A stretch of 64,000 nucleotides of DNA from Romanomermis culicivorax (taxonomy: Eukaryota > Nematoda > Enoplea > Mermithida > Mermithidae). Within the stretch, counting starts at the first letter, position 1, and each line of letters begins with the position of its first letter. The notes under the pieces were generated by a model that saw only the letters and a list, made by a program, of their open reading frames with translations, did no database searches and was not told the origin of the DNA. This document shows, piece by piece, positions 35,881 to 48,070 of the stretch. The position numbers were made by a program, and so were the translations under genes. The stretch is taken from the NCBI GenBank assembly GCA_963922205.1, contig CAWUHX010000004.1, forward strand, positions 1,488,001-1,552,000, read 5' to 3'.

Positions 35881-38807
35881 CATGAACATTGTTGGGTTTG
35901 ATGTGGAAAAAGTGAACGGGGAAGATGCGAAAAAACTATTTAGGTGTGGGATGGATAATGAAAAAGGCAACCAGTTTGCAACATTAGTGTCTTTTGCCCA
36001 CTTAAATGGTAAAACATTTGTAGTCGATTTAATGTTGCTCCAAGAGCAAGAGTGGGACATTTTGTTGCACTTTTAATGCTCAGCGACATTGTTAGTCAGC
36101 TATGCCATTTTAGAGGACATTGTTTCAATTGTTAATGTTTGAGGATGCGGAAAAAGCACTGATGGTCGCAATTTGCCTGATGCGATTAAGTTTAGTATCA
36201 AAGATAAAAATATGGGAAAATACTATGATCACCGCAAAGCATATCATGGGAAGTGAGATTACGAAATCCAGAAAGGCAGGAATCTGCCCCGAAACATTAA
36301 AATTGAAAGTCCTCTTTGCCGAAATGTATTTGGCTGATATTGGTCCTCACCAGACTGATTTTAGTTTTTTATGAAGACAAAGTGTGGCCAAGGAGAAAGT
36401 ACCTCATGAGATACTGCAGTACGCAAGTATGGATGTGTACTTTTTGCTGGCAATTTTTATGGGAGCATTTCACTATGGGTACATGAATGAGCTATGTGGG
36501 GGAGTTGCTAACTTTCCTCAGGATATAGTGGATCTGGCTCAGATTGAAATGCTTTCATGTAAATTCTATCAGTTCTACTCATATATAGTTACTGATTATA
36601 AACTAGGTAACTTTGTGGGTACACCTGATATTGTGGTTAGGCAGCCAGAGGCGACCTACCACATGATGTGCCAGGAAATGTACACAACATGGGCCATACA
36701 AGTGCAAGAAATAGGGCCTAAATTTTGTTGCCACCAGGACATTTGCAACCTGGAAGCATAAAGAAAACTTGCTGTCATCAGGCATTTACCCAAGTGCTTA
36801 CCATTAGGGTAAAAAATTAAAGCCCAATTCCTTCGACGAGGCAAGTGATCCTGAGGATGATGAAATGACTAGGCCTGAACGGCACTTGTCCACCAAGGAG
36901 AGGTTGTGCCTGAAGTTGGTAGAGGAAATGGCACAAGGAAAGCAGTATTGGGAGCTCATGCAGCCCGTGTCCTTGGTATGGTTCATAGATACCACAAGAA
37001 AAGTTATCAAACTGCCCCAGGATTGTCAAAAGCAAGCACTACTGGATGCCATAAAAAACTATCTGGTTCATGTGCCTATTAACATTAATCCTGGAATGGG
37101 GTACTTTGATAAAGATCAGTGGAAGCCTCAGCTGGCGGAGTTTGCTAAAGCATTTGAGGAAAAGCAGTTCTCGGAACTGCAAGTGGCTTGTACTTCAGTC
37201 CCACTGGCCTTCCACTCCACATGATCTGGCCTCATAGCCGAAAAGAACTGGATTTTGTAATATCTGAAATGTTCAGTTACAGGTTCATTACATCATTCAG
37301 CCCAGAGCTACAGGGCAAGAAAGAAGAAATGGCTTGGTGGTCAAAGGATATGTTGACCCAATATCTTTTGTTGGCAAAAACGCTTCCAAACATAGAGTAT
37401 GAGGCACCTCAAAAGAGTGCTGGAATATATGTTTGGATAAACTGTTTTGGATTTATGTAGATTCAGTTGAGGTTGTTGAAAAATGTGAACATGTGTGCTC
37501 TGATACCTGGTAGTCCTGACACAATAACTATGGACAGTAAGAGCTATAGCTCAAATCTAAATTATTGTGTTAGGCTCTATCATATCAAGCTTGCAGTCAG
37601 AACGCCTTTATTGAGATATGGTTTGACCTGGAAAACAAAAATTGACAAGGTTCGGGATGTCTATGGTTGTATGGCGGAAAGTAGGGAGTATAATATATCC
37701 TTCCCTACAAAGATCTTCGACTATAGACCCTTGGCCTCATTTTTACCGAGAATTCAGTATACTTATAGGTATAGCACTGGTGAAGGTACTGTCTCCAAAC
37801 TAGCTGGCAAGATTAGTCCCACCAAGACTGATAGTCTGAGAGGTGAAGACAAACAGCAGGCTAGAGTGAGTGTAGTTGATATTCCCATATTTTCAGGCCA
37901 AGAATTCCAAACATTGGAAAGCAAAATTTTTAGCAATGCAGTTGGACTGCCTACTGAAGATGAATCCCAAGAGAGGCAACTTAAGGAGGATGTGACTGAA
38001 TTGTCGGAAGAAGAGCAGCAGCAAGAGCAATTGGTTTCAGCAATGGAACTGATGCAAGCTCAAATTGCTCACACACAGTCCAAACTCGGGGCCCAACATC
38101 AATTGGAGGAAATTTTGAGGATGGAGGAAGAAGTGAAGCGAAAACTCTGACTTGAGTGCGAGCAAATGCAAAGGAAATTCTAGGAAGGAATGGCCCGGAT
38201 GAAGGCCAAAATGGAACAGTTGAAACGTGATATCAGATTCCAAAGGGAAGAAGACGTAATGCCTGTTGTAGAACAGAAAGCGATGGTGCCCTCATCACCA
38301 ATAAAAGTGGAAGACAATATTGCCACCAACAAACTAGTTATTGATGAGGATGTAGCATAAACGCCAGATTCGGAAATATCAGATTGTAGGGAGGTTATAT
38401 CTTTTTCCACTGATGAGGCAGTTGCAGGGTTATATTCAGCCAAGGTTGTCCAAAGTATGAGGGACAAAGGATGGAATGATGAAAATATTTTATTAATGGC
38501 TAAAGAAAAAAGAAGATGAGACTGGAGGAGAAGGAAAAAAGGAACAAGGGTAGTAAGGGAGCAAAAGCGGAAGCAAAAGAGGAAGACAGCAAGATGGCAA
38601 CTTCATCCGTCATATCTACCTCTGCTTCCATGATTACCTCTACTGCCACCCCCACATCCCAAATTACTTCTACCTCCACTGGAATGCCATCAGCAGTTAG
38701 GTCTTGATTGGCAACTGTAACAAGAGATAGCACATCACAAACTAGCCAAGCTTCAGGCACAATAGGTCTTGGGATGGGGAAACCAATACCCAAAGGTCAG
38801 GCAAAAC

Positions 38808-39894
38808 CATAGTTTTTTTTAGCATTTTACAAGCCATGGCTTGTTGGACTGACAAAATGGCTTGTAGAATTTTAGTCCAACAAGCCGAAATGGCTTGTCA
38901 GAATTTTTTGAATCATGTATTTGATCATATCGGATACAGAAAAGAAGCATTTTGGTGCATTTTAGAAGGTCATAATCTCAAAATTTTCCGGCGCTTTCCG
39001 CCAGTTATAACTTAAATAAGCAATATTATTTATTTTCTAGCTACGGCGCTGCTTCTAACATGTCTACCTTCACTTATCATTTAATCTTTAATAGTTTTAA
39101 TCATCTTAAATGTATTATCTCATGTTTTAATTGGTAATCTTCAATTTTTCATTTTGATATTTAATAAAGATTCACATATTTCATTTGACACATTTTTTGA
39201 GAAAGATCAATACGTCAAGTCTGTAAACTTTTTGAAGCGATTATTCCTTTCTTAACGTAAAATCAATCCAAAAGCTTCATGGAAGTAGTTTTCGGAAATT
39301 CCTACTCTTCTTACTCATATCTTTTCGGCCAAGTTCATGAGAGTGTGTGAATAAATTAATGGTTTTAAAATTTTTCAAACATAAAATTCTAGAAATTACG
39401 ACCTTTGAACAGGAAATTCGAATCTAATTCTTCAAATAAGTGTTTGGAAAAATGATTTTCCAGCATCGCAGAATGTCAATACCCAAAAATTTTTTCTGGC
39501 GTTTCAGGCAGGAAAGATTAATAGCTTTTTTGGGCTCTCACTTGTCATCCTAGAGGACTTAACCATCGATTTTCCATGTAATTCAAAGTCATTATGTTCT
39601 TGGATAGTTTGCTGGAAAATTTGTTCCTTAATGCTTGTAGATTAGACTTCGATCAAACTCAAAAATTTGCTGAATTTTAATGAATTAATGATCGAATAAA
39701 TGTTGAATGACATCTCTTTTTTGATCGACTGCCATGATGCTCAACATATACATTTCTTTAAAAAATAACCTAGCATTGGAATTTATTCACATATACTGAT
39801 ATAAAATTGGCTTGTAAAAATTTGGAATGGCTTGTAAAATTTTAGGTCAACAAGCCACTTGGCTTGTGACTCCTAGGTCAAAAAAAAAACCCTG
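38808..39894. mobile_element. hAT-like MITE inserted in the 3' ORF region
   Basis: Perfect 8-bp TSD GGCAAAAC on both sides; ends CATAGTTTTTTTT and AAAAAAAAACCCTG. Sub-terminal repeats of the word GGCTTGT/ACAAGCC occur at both ends, including the palindrome ACAAGCCATGGCTTGT. It contains GGCGCTTTCCGCC. Removing the element and one TSD restores the surrounding frame. Confidence 0.85.
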
Positions 39895-40047
39895 GGCAAA
39901 ACCCAGCAAGGACCAAAAACCAGTAGTGGCAGCTAGTCAAGTGCAAGCAACTGTTCCTGGGGAAATTAAACAGGCAAAGGCTTGACACGTAAATAGGTAA
40001 GCGCGTTGTCATCGTAACCATCGCCAAACACCGTTTCTGAAAAATAA

Positions 40048-40117
40048 TGCTCGACCCAAATTCGAACCCGGATCTCGTTGACTATAGTGCAGCATTCTGC
40101 CGATTGAACTACCGAGC
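40048..40117 (-). other. tRNA-like sequence in TRIM 3' LTR
   Basis: The D-arm region GTTCAATCGGCAGAAT and the T-arm GGGTTCGAATTT are recognisable. The B box is worn compared with the other copy. Confidence 0.6.
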
Positions 40118-40321
40118 CAGTGTTGGGATAGTTAGGAAGGGGTGAAGTACGGCCGTGTGACACGTGACATTCCCCCCCTTGAAAGAAAGACGACCTAGTC
40201 CGTTGAAGATGCAGGTTCTGTGGCCCACCATTGTGGGACCAATCCAAGCCTCGCCATGGCACGTAAATGGGTAAATGCGCTGTCATCGTAACCATCGCCA
40301 AACACCGTTTTTGAAAAATAA

Positions 40322-40391
40322 TGCTCAACTGGGATTCGAACCCGAATCTCGTTGACTATAGTGCAGCGTTCTGCCGATTGAACTACCGAGC
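40322..40391 (-). other. tRNA-like sequence in TRIM 5' LTR
   Basis: Minus strand: acceptor-like GCTCGGT pairs with the 3' AGTTGAGC by Watson-Crick and G-U pairs. The D stem GTTC/GAAC and T stem with loop GGGTTCGAATCCC are perfect, and the B box GGTTCGAATCC is canonical. The anticodon arm does not pair, so this is a tRNA-derived pol III promoter rather than a tRNA gene. Confidence 0.7.
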
Positions 40392-41369
40392 CAGTGTTGG
40401 GATACTTACGAAGGGGTGAAGTACGGCCGTGCGACACATGACAGGCTGCTCAGGCAACTGAAATGCTGGAAATGACTGTGAAAAAATTTGAGGACAGTCT
40501 CTTGGATTTCTGGGATGTCTATCAGCCAAAAGCTAAAGAATCTGGACCCATTTCATTTTTTACAAGTGCAGTTGCCAACTGTTTTGCTTTCGAGCAATTT
40601 GAGTCAGAAAGAGTATTCCTCATAGTAAATGATGCCGTTAGGGAAATCTTCAGCAATTATGAACAAAAGTTGAGAATGCAGGGAGCTTTCCTCTATGATC
40701 AGACTAATTTGCCTGAGGAACTCTGGGAAAGAGTCATTTATGACTTCGTTCCCAGGTGGCTCAAAGGAGAAAGAGCACCTGATGTGTTTTCCTTGATAAG
40801 GTACTTGGTGATGATGTTATTCCTCATGTTGGAATGTGCCCCCCTGTCCCCGATGCATATTGGCAACATTTATGCCAGGGCGATGGTGGCGGCAAATAAC
40901 CGACTGTTGAGGATGTATAACAGCCAAGATACCCCTGTGGAATTCAAAATGACCTTTCGATCAGTGATGCTAAGTAGCAATCACCAGGTCGGAGTGATGG
41001 GCCTCAAAATGGAGTGCCAGTTCAGACTTGCAAAGCTCTGTTAAATTCAGTAAAGCTCAAGACATAAAAACTGGCAAAAGTTTGAAGGTTCCCGGACCCC
41101 AAGATCAAGGTCAAGGCCAAGGAAGCCAAGAATTAACACTGAATACACAAGGAAAGGTGCAAAAAATTAGTAACCCCGCCCGAGGCCAGTTTCAGTTCCA
41201 CAACCCCAACCAGGGTGGTCGTGGAGCAGTGCATGGCAGAGATGCTGCACCCTAGGTGCAGGGTAGAGGTGGCCAGCATGGCCAGTGGGTATGGAAACCT
41301 TACAGAGGTCGTAGAGGAGCCAATAGAGGGGCCCAAGGAGGCGGCAGGGGGCAACAGTAAAATATAGCC

Positions 41370-42159
41370 CCAAAAAGTTTTTAGCCCAAAAATATCATTT
41401 TTCGCATTTATTTTCCTTTAAATCCAAAATCACAAAAATACAAAAAAAAACAAAATATGAAACACAAAAAAAATCTTTCTCAATTATTGCATGCTTTAAG
41501 TTTTTATTTCTTCTCGTACCTTGCATCCCCAAAAGTGGCATGTAAAAAATTTATTTTTTCACTTGATCTCTGTTTAATTTCGCCTTATTTTTTTTCTTTT
41601 TTTTTGTTTTTTTTTGCTCAATCAACAACACTGGAATTTTTGATTTTTTATGATATTTGTATACTAATGTACATAATATGTGGATAATTTAGAATTTTAT
41701 AGAAAATTTTGGCCAAGGTAACATTGGAAAGGTGGTGAAGACTTCACCGCCAAACATGCAACTGGAAAGAGATAGACAGTCTCCAGCATCAATCTCAAGA
41801 ACCAAACTTAAAGGTCATGGGAAGGTAGGCAACCGAAGACCCTCAGCACTGGTGCAGGTCAAATTGGATTCGGCGGCACACCAACAAAGTCAAGCTGAGG
41901 CAGAGTCATCGATCCATCAGCATCCAGACCAAGAGGCCGTGCACCCGGACAGCCCTGTGGACATTCGGGTTTGCCTGTAAGAAAGACTTGACATAAGAGG
42001 GTGGTCATTCAGAAAGCTTTCTGCACAGGGGCATGAATGACCAAAAGGGTTCAGAAAACTGCATTGATTGAAATAGGTCCTGAAAAGGTGCGAGAGTTTC
42101 ATCATGGCGTATTATGGATCTTTTTAACCTCCCATTGGTCAGTTTTGAGGCTCGAGGAA
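41370..42159 (+). other. 3' non-coding end of the retroelement
   Basis: AT-rich run, then a conserved stretch (GTGGACATTCGGG...AAAGACTTGACATAAGAGGGTGGTC) and a purine-rich GGCTCGAGGAA just before the LTR. Both parallel the end of the LTR element at 14.8-20.2 kb. Confidence 0.6.
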
Positions 42160-42775
42160 TGTCAGGGATGGACATAGTCTACCTCATGGTTGTGAAAAAA
42201 TAGCCAACGTTCACCCATTTTATGTCGATGCCAATTTGCATAGACGTCACACTTAAAAGGCCCAAACGTTTATGTTTTTGGTCATTTTTGTTTGTTTTTA
42301 TATTAGAAATAAAAATCAGTGGGCCTGACTGCCCAGTTTATCATTTGTTAATATTGATTTTATTATTGTGTTTGTGGATTTGTCACCCAAATACATAGTC
42401 TGACGCCTGGACATTTATATTCGAACTTGCAGCAGAGGGGATGCAGGTTAGACCCTGGATCTCAGGAGTACCACCCTGTGTGCAAGTGTACATTTAGGAC
42501 TCAATTCTCGGCCTGATTTCTTGGTTTTGTCCGGTGATTGGGAGTTACTTGAGCTCAGAGAGTTGTCTGATCATCTGCAGTTCTTTAGAACGAAAGCAGT
42601 TGATCTTTTGTTGAACTTGAGACTGACCGAACTATTGCAGATTTGTTCTATCCAAGGTCTGGGCCTGATTAGATGAATTAGCGAGTGTTTTTTTACACCC
42701 TTTTTTATTTTTTTTACACCCAAGTCTCAATTCAATACCATTTATCATTTTATAAGGGATAAAAATGAATATCCA
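42160..42775 (+). repeat. 3' LTR of the exonuclease-bearing Gypsy-type element (block B boundary)
   Basis: Starts TGTCAGGGATGGAC directly after the purine tract and matches the solo LTR at 7.05 kb. Its right end cannot be fixed because the flank beyond is also duplicated. The similarity between blocks A and B starts at this LTR, so LTR-LTR recombination may have shaped the duplication. Confidence 0.7.
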
Positions 42776-42796
42776 GACTGGACATACTGTATCCTA

Positions 42797-42877
42797 ATCA
42801 AAAGAGCAGTAAGGCTTCAAGTTGCACTGTGCAACCTGACAGAAAAACATTGGTTGCACTTGCACAGCCCGAAATTC
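42797..42877. repeat. 80-bp repeat near the left end of block B
   Basis: Counterpart of 8,017-8,096, with TTGCACTGTGCAA and CAGCCCGAAATT. Confidence 0.7.
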
Positions 42878-43107
42878 GGTTGGCGTGTGTAAAAAACCTT
42901 GCTGGTGCCGGTGTGACCCGGAGTTGGCAAAAACCAAACTTCTGAAAATTCGAGTTTTTCGTATTATTTGTAAATATATCTCCTATTTTTCAAACTTGAC
43001 CGTCGTTCCATTTTTGCATGAAATCAGCTGCATTTTTCTAACAAAACATAAGACACACACGAAAAATGCTAACATTACACAGAAAAACAAATCTTGTTCC
43101 ACATGAA

Positions 43108-45957
43108 TTATGTATAGCCTGAACATTTCGTGATCTGCAGGCCGGTCTCTCCATTCAAATAAAAATTGATGACAATCTTTTGATTTTTTTCCAATGAAAT
43201 CAGCAAGCTTGTGATCACGCGATAAGCATAAATGTCCAACAAACCATCCAGATCGACAAAAGCTACTGCACTCGGACTGATCAGATCAGTACTTTGAATC
43301 GAACTCGTGGTCTTGTTGGTCATTGTGCATCTTTCAAAGCCACCATCCAAAAAAGGATAAGCCTGCGTTACGATCATGGCCATATTGAAAGGTATATCGT
43401 CGACTTGGTATTTGATTCTTACAGAATTTGCTGTCGAATACAAGGGTGCTAGGCTAGCTGAAATGCCGACCTGACGACCATCGTCTGTGGCTGCTCGCAA
43501 TAGGGTGCAATGCTGGCAGAGAGTGTTATTCGGCTCTTTACTGTAACTGATGCTCAAGTCCATGCATATCAAATACCATTCTTCGGGCGTTAGGCCTCTA
43601 TCTGTTATGTCGATGATCTTTTGATAGGAAGTTGTAAAGGTCGTGATCGTCTTGTTCCCAAACTCTTCTTCACCCAATTCGAAACGTTCCATCACTTTTC
43701 CATCTTCAATTCTATTAATCCAAACGTGCATTGCATTCTGTGGCACTTGTAACTTCCATATTGGCAATGGTTGGGGTTCAGTTTCATTGGTAGCTGAAAG
43801 ATATTTCAGAATACATTATACAATTATGTCACTCAACAAACTATGCGCCTTATTGAAACTCATTTTCGAATGTGATGCTATAAATACTAAAAATCAGTAC
43901 TACATTCAATTATAAAATTCATCTTTTATAGCATTACCTCAAGTTGGTGGATTTAAAGCCCAGTTCAACCAACAGATCTTTGGGACGAAACACTTTAATA
44001 AACTGAAACAGTAAAGAACTGAAAATGTATCCAATAAAAATCTAAATTTTTATGTTCAATTTGATTAAACTGTTACTTCACTCGTCTTTTTGCTAGGGAG
44101 ACTGTAACTGCACCTTATTGAACAATTCAATCAATCACTACATGCTCATATAGCATTTTTTGTAGAGCAAGTTTTCAAATGGAATCTTCCTGAAGAGAGT
44201 TGAAAGCAAGCACTATATGTGCAAAGTGCGTTTGGAAGGATTCCATAATTTACTGTGTACATTTTACTCGAGCAAGAATGCAGCAAAATGCAAATTTAGG
44301 ATCACATTTGTAAAATTGAGCTGCTTTATTTGGAGGTTTTAGGTAAAGTAAATAATTTATTTTGGTTTCAGAGGAGTTAACCATAGTAGTTGCAGGTTTT
44401 TGGCAATTGGAGATGTTCATTTATGGTGTGAATTTCAGAAGGGAAAAGTAGAAAATCTATTTCATGAGTAGATATAAAAAACAAATTTAACTTTGAATGA
44501 GTATCTTCCTGTTGGAAATTAAAGTTGATTGATGAACAAGTAGCTAATGTGAACTTCCAAAATCCCAAACAATATTTTATTCCAGCTGCTATTGTCAGTA
44601 AACCAATACAAAATCCACCAAGAGTCGTTGCTTCCATCTCATTGCTACAATTATTCAGGATATATTTTTTTGATAATGATTTAATGCTTCAAAAATAAAG
44701 TCAAAACTTTGCTGATTTCATCATAATTGTTGATTTGATTTCTTTTCTCGAATGGCAACAACTGATCAACTGACTATAAACAAAATTTATGCAGCCTAGA
44801 GTTACAACAGGCTGTGATTTTTGAGCAGGTCTGGAGAAATATAAAATCAGAGATCACAGCAATTTTGTTTTCAATTCATTTCTTGGAGATACTGTATCAT
44901 GATTAACTTTACTTCCGGCCTTGGGGGGCAGGTGAAGACAGCAATAGGATAGAGATGGGTAATTGATAAATTTACATAACACATTTTTGTAATGCCCGTG
45001 TTTCATATTTCCTGACTTATTGCCAGCCAGTCCATCCTTACTTTGTTTTTATATTTTGGTTATGTATACGATTGGGCGTCCAAATTGTATGTTTGACATG
45101 GTCACTAGTTTTTTTGTGAGCATATTGGAAGGTCTTTTTAAGGTCAGGTTATTGAGACTTGGGTAGGAATCTCCTTGTTAACTTCAATTTGTACTGCATG
45201 CTTGAGGAGTTACGAGGTTTGGCCTTTGTGACTCCAGTTTGATCCATTTATTTTTTTTTAGGTAGTGATGTAACTGTTGCACCTCCCTTTGTCCAAAGGT
45301 CAGTCTCATCTAATACCACATCTGCCTCACACAACTTTATTTATTTCAGATGCACACAGGACAACTTACATTGTGAATTTGCTGAAAAATTGCACGAATA
45401 GCAGCTTATAGGACGCTAAAAAAATACAAAGTTTCCAATCTCTGTTTCCCTCCCTTTGCATTTGTGGCAAAAAACGAAAACTTCCTTCAGAAATCCTCAT
45501 GACGTGCATCTATAAGGCAAGAAAAGGCATTTTTCATCAAAATTTGGGATTTCTAGTGGATCAGCGAACTTTTGTGCTACATGTTGGACAATTTTTCATG
45601 CTTCAGCAGGCTATGGAATCATAAAATAGCACATCTTAATCTGAGGCTATGATTGGTAAAAACTAGTTCTCTCGGGGTAAACAAGGTTCATGAAGAAAAA
45701 TAAAGAGCATGTGATACAAGAGCTGCAGAACATGCAGTTGAAACTTACAGCAGATACAGTTTTTTAGTGAATTCAGGTTCTGTAAAGAAATAATCATATG
45801 GCTTCACATCAATGGACTCGTTCTGTATATTCCATCGACGTTTCTTATGAAAATACCAATTGGGATTACTAGATATTCGAATTCTATTAATAATGATAGG
45901 ACTAATTTGGTTTTTTTGCCCATATGTCATATGGTTATAAATTCTTGACAAAGGCAT
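43108..45957 (-). CDS. Type II membrane protein, three exons (join 43108-43793, 44382-44644, 45749-45957)
   Basis: I do not recognise the family. The exon phases agree at both junctions (GTAAGT donor to TTGTAG acceptor; ATG|GTTAAC to TTTCAG), giving an uninterrupted 385-aa product from MPLSRIYNHMTYG to the stop. There is no signal peptide. A basic N-terminal segment (HKKRRW) of about 75 residues is followed by one hydrophobic helix (GGFCIGLLTIAAGIKYCLGF), which implies a cytosolic N terminus and an extracellular or lumenal C-terminal part. That part has NKT, NNT and NET glycosylation sequons, several Cys, and a beta-rich stretch (VWINRIEDGKVMERFEL...EEWYLICMDLSI) that resembles a fibronectin III-type sandwich only loosely. 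The intact frame suggests a living gene. It lies between the ends of the block B hAT and has no counterpart in block A. Confidence 0.65.
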
Positions 45958-46917
45958 GCAGCCACCTCAACTGCGGCCACCACAGTCACTTCAGCTATGA
46001 TCTATTGCAAATCGAAAGCACTTTACCTATTCTCGGTTGGCTCTGTTAGTGTTGAAGTATGTGGACGGTAGCTTTAAGGTCCTGGTTTCAAGCCGTTGGC
46101 CAAGCTTTACTTTTACCAAAAACCTGAGCAATAAGAACATGCTACTCCAACAAAATATAGAACACATTAAAAGGAGAATGTCTACCTCACTATGTCCAAG
46201 GGATTTCCCTTAAACATCTATGAATTTTGAATGTCAAACTTTAGAATAGCCCAACTTACCAATCTGAGAGTCGATACCTCTCTCCGATCAACTTGACTCA
46301 ACCTAGCAAAGACGAATGGGTTTTGTGTTACAGAAAAGTTAAAATGGAGCTTTACTCAAGAAATGTGATGATGGGCGAAAACTCATACACAAAAAAGTAG
46401 CCAAATGCAGGAGATAAAGCGCACAAGATCAAAAAATCTCTTCTCTTCACTACAGCATCTCTATGTTCTAGACTATTGAGAACACGTTGCCCATCTTTGA
46501 CATGTGGATTAGAATGCAGCAGAAACTCAAATATTTGATAGCTACAAAGTTGTGGGACTTCTGCAGAGTCTACAAAAGCAATCATTGTAATCATACATGC
46601 ACAGCATAGAAATTCTGCTGGCGGTCAGGCAGGACTGGGTGTGGAACACAAAATATTTTCGTTTTTGATAACGAAAAGAAGGGTCTCACAAAGTCTTCTG
46701 ACATCCAAGCAGCATATTCTTCAACCTATATCAGTTAGATATGTGGAATTATCTGCTTAGACAACACTTATTGAAGTTTTCATGTTACTTTTTCGGAATG
46801 AAGTATGATTTGTTTAGAAAAATTTTGAAACTACAGCATCATTTCCATTATTATGACGACTTTCTCTTCCCTCTTGCTCATTTTCCTTCGTCATCTTCTC
46901 AATCATTGCTAGGAAAG

Positions 46918-46980
46918 TTAAATCTGCTGGGGATCAGCAAGAATCTGCTGGGGGTCAATAAAAATCTGCTGGGGGTCAAA
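46918..46980. repeat. Three-unit tandem repeat
   Basis: Three imperfect copies of about 20 bp around AATCTGCTGGGGGTCA, just left of a worn MITE end. Confidence 0.7.
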
Positions 46981-47043
46981 CCCCCCCCCACGTGCATGTA
47001 TGGTGGGGGGTCCCCTCCCAACCGCTCTCCAATTACAGATATG
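46981..47043. mobile_element. CATACCTGTA-family MITE remnant
   Basis: Only the right part with C and G runs and the end TACAGATATG remains; the flank ACATAGAT corresponds to ATATAGAT after the block A copy at 9,337. Confidence 0.6.
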
Positions 47044-47159
47044 ACATAGATCAATGGATGTCATCCCGTATGGTCTGATTCGAATACACTCCACGAGTCT
47101 AATTTTTTTGTGAATAAAACTCGACTTATGTATGAAATGTGTGCTTGCATCATGGATAC

Positions 47160-48039
47160 TGTAACAACCAGTTCTTAATGATACTTTACTTGATCCTAAC
47201 GAACGGACGGGGCGACATACAACGACACGGGATACGGTAGGACAACAACAAGGAATACGCGAAATGGACGATCATTTGCTCATCGACAAAATAACACACA
47301 ACAATCGCTTGCAAATAACAAACTCGGTTTAACTGCTTTGGAAACATCTCTCTTTTACAATAAAATGCTTGCGAAAGAAAAGAACACTGGAATCACAAAT
47401 CTGACAAAATCATGTTTTGCTTCTCTTTATATACGGCTTCCGTGGTCACTCCTTTTGCGTCAAGGGAGGTCTTGTTTCCGTCAATCTTCTTCTGCCAATT
47501 GCTGCTTCTTGCTTCGGTTGTCTCACTAGTTTGGTCATGCCTTCCAATGCTTTCCTGGTACTGTATGCTTCTCGTGCTTTCCTTATGCTTGCTTCCTATG
47601 GTGGGCTTAGCCACATCTCTGTGCTTCTGTGCATGCTCCTGTATCTATTTCCTCTCTGTATACATGTTTTGTGGGACCCCTCACTACTGTTCCACTTGAG
47701 ACTGGTGTCCGGTGGCGATTCTACTTTCCACTGCATGCAGGTGTGTTTACAATTTTTATGAGAAATTAAAGTAGCTGTGGAATCTGTACTTTAGCGTAGA
47801 TTCTAGGGGACCAGCTGCCGATGTGCAAATTAATTGGGGCGTCTTAATTGGATCAATAGCGGCTACTGGGGTGTGGAAGGATCAAAATAAAGTATTTCAC
47901 ATAATTTTACAGGAATGTTTGGGTGTGAATCCCAGACACTCTTGAGACGATAGATTAAAAAATGAAATTATATTTAATAAATGAATACCACATAGTGTAC
48001 ACTATATATTTACAGTACTGGGTTAGCATGTACGTTACA
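47160..48039 (-). repeat. 3' LTR (element on minus strand)
   Basis: 880 bp, TGTAAC...GTTACA, preceded by ATAC. Confidence 0.92.
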
Positions 48040-48070
48040 TTTCCCTCCTTCTGAAGTTGAACGTCTTCAT

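Larger units (their letters stand above)
39983..40443 (-). mobile_element. TRIM (miniature LTR element) with tRNA-like sequences in its LTRs
   Basis: Two direct repeats of exactly 187 bp (39,983-40,169 and 40,257-40,443) enclose an 87-bp interior; the whole is flanked by GGCT on both sides (4-bp TSD). Read on the minus strand, each repeat starts TGTCA and ends CA. The interior begins TGGCGAGGCTTGGATTGG straight after the LTR, as a primer-binding site should, and ends with a purine run AAGGGGGGGGAA before the other LTR, as a polypurine tract should. Each LTR contains a 70-nt tRNA-like sequence with A and B boxes. There is no coding capacity. LTR identity is about 90% by eye. A tandem SINE pair is the alternative, but the TSD, PBS and PPT fit a TRIM better. 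Confidence 0.78.
35882..41361 (+). pseudogene. Retroelement 3' region: 3'-5' exonuclease-like domain, coiled coil, Gly/Arg-rich tail
   Basis: Broken reading frames between pol and the downstream LTR. The first piece has GFDVEKVNG and FAHLNGKTFVVDLMLL, resembling the Exo I motif (D-x-E) of DEDDy exonucleases. The next has IKIWENTMITAKHIM, then HEILQYASMDVYFLLAIF, matching the Y-x3-D Exo III motif of the RNase D/EXD group. The middle part is unrecognised. About 37,900-38,500 encodes a Glu/Gln-rich coiled coil ([20 protein letters not shown]). A final well-kept domain (40,463-41,044, FEDSLLDFWDVYQPKAKESG) is unrecognised and leads into a Gly/Arg-rich tail. Two mobile elements interrupt it cleanly. 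It could instead be a captured host gene. The exonuclease call is moderate; the coiled coil and tail are plain from composition. Confidence 0.5.

Noticed and set aside
40048-40391. Two functional tRNA genes
   Set aside because: The anticodon arm does not pair and both copies lie inside direct repeats of a mobile element.
46352-46594. An extra 5' exon of the type II membrane protein gene
   Set aside because: The donor phase does not fit the acceptor before MPLSRIYNH, and the frame upstream of that ATG has a stop.
47393-47761. Hydrophobic reading frames in the LTRs at 47.4 and 50.6 kb
   Set aside because: They are in LTR sequence, occur in both LTRs and overlap on both strands; no homology.
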